NCBI GenBank assembly: GCA_947378615.1
Contig: CANCKV010000120.1
Coordinates: 1 to 8,262 of the forward strand
Source: Chitinophagaceae bacterium
GTDB taxonomy: Bacteria; Bacteroidota; Bacteroidia; Chitinophagales; Chitinophagaceae
DNA length: 8,262 bases
Direction of reading: 5' to 3'
Below the pieces are notes generated by a model. That model was not told the DNA's origin and did no database searches. It saw only the letters and a program-made list of their open reading frames with translations. Shown in pieces: positions 6,564-8,262 of this stretch (the first letter of the stretch is position 1; each line of letters starts with the position of its first letter). Both the position numbers and the translations under genes were made by a program.

Positions 6564-6654
6564 ATTCCCCCCTTCTTACTTTGAACTTTTAAGTAGTACT
6601 ATAGGAAGAGGATGTGCGACAGCGAACTGATTTTCACTAGCGGTAGGGGGGAAT
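6564..6654. repeat. 10-bp G6/C6 inverted repeat pair
   Basis: ATTCCCCCCT (6564-6573) and AGGGGGGAAT (6645-6654) are perfect inverted repeats 71 bases apart. Each arm, read toward the outside, resembles a ribosome-binding site followed by ATGAAA: the left arm on the minus strand, the right arm on the plus strand, where the frame closes after two codons. No target duplication flanks the pair, so it is not clearly mobile. Confidence 0.5.
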
Positions 6655-6948
6655 GAAATAACTGCCCATTTTCAACTGTTTATTCCTATATAATTTTAAG
6701 CTTTTTACACTTTATTTCAAAACCAAAAACATAATGTTTGCCATTTGTTGGGGATTGACATCGCTTTGAACCTTGTGCCATGTTATTAAAAAAAGTGGTT
6801 GCGCAAGTCAAAACCCCTCCCGTGGGAAATGGCAGCAATCACTCAAATTCATATCCTTTCTTTAAGCATTTTATTTACTCCTTCTTCTCTCAAATAGCTA
6901 CTGTCCATCATTGTAAGGGGCTGCATAGTGCAGGATGATACTCATTTT

Positions 6949-7137
6949 GGAGGTCTTCAGATACTCTTTGGAGGTTTCCCAAGGAGCTATGTAAATCTAC
7001 AGAGTGTCTCTGAAGGTTTACATACTCACCTTGGAGGTTTTCATATAGTCTCTGGAAACCTCCAGAACAGTCCGTAAGACCTTCAGTGAGTATATGGAAA
7101 CCTCCGGTTGGTATCTGTAGGTCTCCGTAAGGTGTCG
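6949..7137. repeat. Array of nine degenerate 21-bp tandem units
   Basis: Units start at 6949, 6970, 6991, 7012, 7033, 7054, 7075, 7096 and 7117 with no indels; a weak tenth precedes at 6928. Each has a 10-base box and an 11-base spacer. The boxes are GGAGGTCTTC, GGAGGTTTCC, GTAAATCTAC, GAAGGTTTAC, GGAGGTTTTC, GGAAACCTCC, TAAGACCTTC, GGAAACCTCC and GTAGGTCTCC. Positions 3 (A), 8 (T) and 10 (C) are invariant, the left half is mainly purine and the right half mainly pyrimidine. GGAGGTTTCC and GGAAACCTCC are reverse complements, so both strands carry the same motif. Neighbouring units can pair, e.g. 7033-7042 with 7054-7063 over 10 bp. Spacers resemble AGATACTCTCT. It lies about 100 bp upstream of the 7236 gene. 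Function unknown. Confidence 0.85.
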
Positions 7138-7235
7138 GTCAAAATGTATTTTTAGAAAAAAAATTATTTATCTAGTTAAACTTAAAAATTTATATCCTAT
7201 TCAATAAAACAGATTTTCCAACAAAGCAACACGAA

Positions 7236-7799
7236 ATGATCGTCTTCGCAAATGAAACCTACGGTTATATCTCTATTCCGGCAACCAAAATTAGACTTGG
7301 CATAGTAGATGGGAAATGGACAATCCTGTCAGAAAGTGTAGCTCAATTAAATGAGGACATCCGAGTGGTAAAGGAAAACATTACAAGTCTCCTTTCTGAT
7401 ATTAAAGTAGAAGTATTCACTATTGCTGACAGAGAAACATTTAGGATGTATGAAAGGGCAATCGGAGCCCCGATTCCGGTGGTAGATTATAGTCCTGTTT
7501 TCAGGATAAAGGCGGTAGATTTTTTATTGCTAAAATTAGTATTTATCAATTCGGCGACACCTAATAGTAGGGCGATGCCTAATGGGAATTGGATATTTTT
7601 TGAATACTATATTGGTGAGGAGGGTTTGAAGATTGGCAGTATTCCCTTTGCCAATGCAGTGAATATTTCAAAAGCCTTTTTTACGCTTCATTTTAAAGAA
7701 ACAGATCTTAGAAAAACTATTTATATGCATTGCTATTATGAAAATGAACACGGGCAACGTAGCCACGTAAGTACCATGCTTACTTATGTGATTTCTTAG
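7236..7799 (+). CDS. Uncharacterised 187-residue protein
   Basis: No signal peptide, lipobox or membrane helix, so probably cytoplasmic. An N-terminal part (1-60) contains a helix-prone acidic stretch at about 33-52. A Pro-rich linker lies at 77-87 (GAPIPVVDYSP), then a beta-rich C-terminal domain (88-187) with NSRAMPNGNWIFFEYYIGEE at 110-129 and LRKTIYMHCYYENEHGQRSH at 158-177. The tail resembles fibronectin/Ig-like ends in which 'GKT.yy...w.n..G..Gp.S' is followed by a final strand. From memory, similar short Bacteroidota proteins share the 'SrAMP.G...e.yy.iGee' segment, but none has a function I can name. The ATG at 7236 follows a long AT-rich leader without a Shine-Dalgarno. The gene is monocistronic, between the 21-bp array and a strong terminator. 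Confidence 0.85.
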   Translation: MIVFANETYGYISIPATKIRLGIVDGKWTILSESVAQLNEDIRVVKENITSLLSDIKVEVFTIADRETFRMYERAIGAPIPVVDYSPVFRIKAVDFLLLKLVFINSATPNSRAMPNGNWIFFEYYIGEEGLKIGSIPFANAVNISKAFFTLHFKETDLRKTIYMHCYYENEHGQRSHVSTMLTYVIS

Positions 7800-7824
7800 T
7801 TAAATGTAACTATTTGGCTATTGT

Positions 7825-7863
7825 ATAAATAAGGCGCAGGAGTATATCCTGTGCCTTATTTAT
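7825..7863 (+). terminator. Strong intrinsic terminator after the 187-residue protein gene
   Basis: AAATAAGGCGCAGGA (7827-7841) pairs with TCCTGTGCCTTATTT (7847-7861) around a 5-base loop. It has 15 bp with a single G-T pair, extendable to 17 bp (7825-7863). A T-rich tract (TTATTTATTTTG) overlaps and follows the right arm. It begins 25 bases after the stop codon. Confidence 0.85.
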
Positions 7864-8262
7864 TTTGAGGGATAGATGGATTGTGAAAGGAAAGTGGTTG
7901 GAACAGAATTTTTGTTGGGAAAATATTTGATGGGTTTGCTTTTAAAAAGATGATGAGCAATCTATTGATGTTTATTACTTCTTCACTAATTTCTAATCCC
8001 ATGTCTGAACTTTTATACGAAAGTCTTGAGTTCATATACACTAAAATATAATATTACTTTTCAATTTCAATTTTTGAATTTCATTACTGAATTTTATTGG
8101 ACATATCCTAAACATTTGTGGGTTAGTAATAGTGAGTTGACAGGTATGAACCTTCTATTATGGCGTAATTAACATTGAATTGGAGGATATTATTTGAGCG
8201 AAATGTTATAAAAATTAGTCATTTACAACTGTCCTGTATTAAATTATTATCATATTTACCTA
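7864..8262. other. AT-rich stretch without a recognisable gene
   Basis: No frame here has protein-like composition or a family motif, on either strand. I see no full TAnnTTTG box, tRNA or repeat. It may be the leader of a gene beyond the window. Confidence 0.5.

Larger units (their letters stand above)
6181..7235. other. Gene-poor 1.05-kb region with repeats and mobile DNA
   Basis: No convincing intact gene lies here. It contains the MITE-like element, its flanking hairpin, a G6/C6 inverted repeat beside a possible broken micro-gene, and the 21-bp array, each listed separately. Between 6660 and 6925 I see only short AT-rich frames and a GC-richer patch at 6815-6835 (CCCCTCCCGTGGGAAATGGC) with a 4-bp stem. 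Its stacked repeats suggest an accessory or insertion-prone stretch. Confidence 0.7.

Noticed and set aside
6686..6781. 31-codon minus-strand frame beginning MAQGSKRCQSP
   Set aside because: Pleasant composition but very short, with no ribosome-binding site or family match; frames of this size are common by chance.
6949..7137. CRISPR array
   Set aside because: Units are contiguous and degenerate with no alternating identical repeats and unique spacers of 30 or more bases, and no cas genes are present.
7856..8041. 61-codon minus-strand frame
   Set aside because: Its end overlaps the terminator stem, it has no ribosome-binding site, and its composition is that of translated AT-rich noncoding DNA.

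Overview
The window looks like chromosomal DNA from a member of the Bacteroidota, most likely near the Chitinophagaceae/Sphingobacteria or Cytophagia. It is AT-rich, and most start codons lack a clear Shine-Dalgarno sequence. TAnnTTTG-type -7 boxes lie upstream of several genes. It encodes a GldB-type gliding/type IX secretion lipoprotein, and its L34, RnpA and YidD proteins read like those of this phylum. The genus assignment is inference.

Layout, left to right. Positions 1-267 (minus) hold the 5' end of a secreted glycoside hydrolase, probably family 31, running off the window edge. Positions 465-1324 (minus) hold the ribosomal L34 / RNase P protein / YidD cluster (rpmH-rnpA-yidD). A strong intrinsic terminator sits between rpmH and rnpA, rnpA appears to start at TTG, and rnpA and yidD overlap by 26 bases. 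Positions 1510-3315 (minus) are a two-gene signalling operon. The first gene encodes a REC-PAS-PAS protein that ends in a histidine-containing dimerisation domain with no ATPase domain. A stand-alone CheY-like receiver follows 3 bases later. Divergent from it, 3581-4600 (plus) is gldB. Convergent with gldB, 4684-6180 (minus) encodes a polytopic membrane protein resembling DUF6056/GT-C glycosyltransferases.

Positions 6181-7235 form a gene-poor kilobase rich in structure. It has a 102-bp MITE-like element (22-bp terminal inverted repeats, exact 8-bp target duplication, three internal hairpins), an 11-bp hairpin at the insertion site, a 10-bp G6/C6 inverted repeat with a possible frameshifted micro-gene, and an array of nine degenerate 21-bp units. 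In that array a purine-pyrimidine quasi-palindrome recurs at exactly 21-bp spacing, so both strands look alike and both read as similar heptads. The array lies about 100 bp upstream of an uncharacterised 187-residue protein gene (7236-7799, plus), which ends at a strong terminator (7825-7863). I see no gene in the last 400 bases.

How the parts relate. The rpmH cluster is housekeeping (ribosome, tRNA maturation, membrane insertion). The REC-PAS-PAS-DHp/REC pair looks like an intermediate of a phosphorelay that must draw phosphate from a kinase elsewhere. The strongest candidates for something undescribed are the 21-bp array with its neighbouring hypothetical gene, and the cloverleaf-like MITE.
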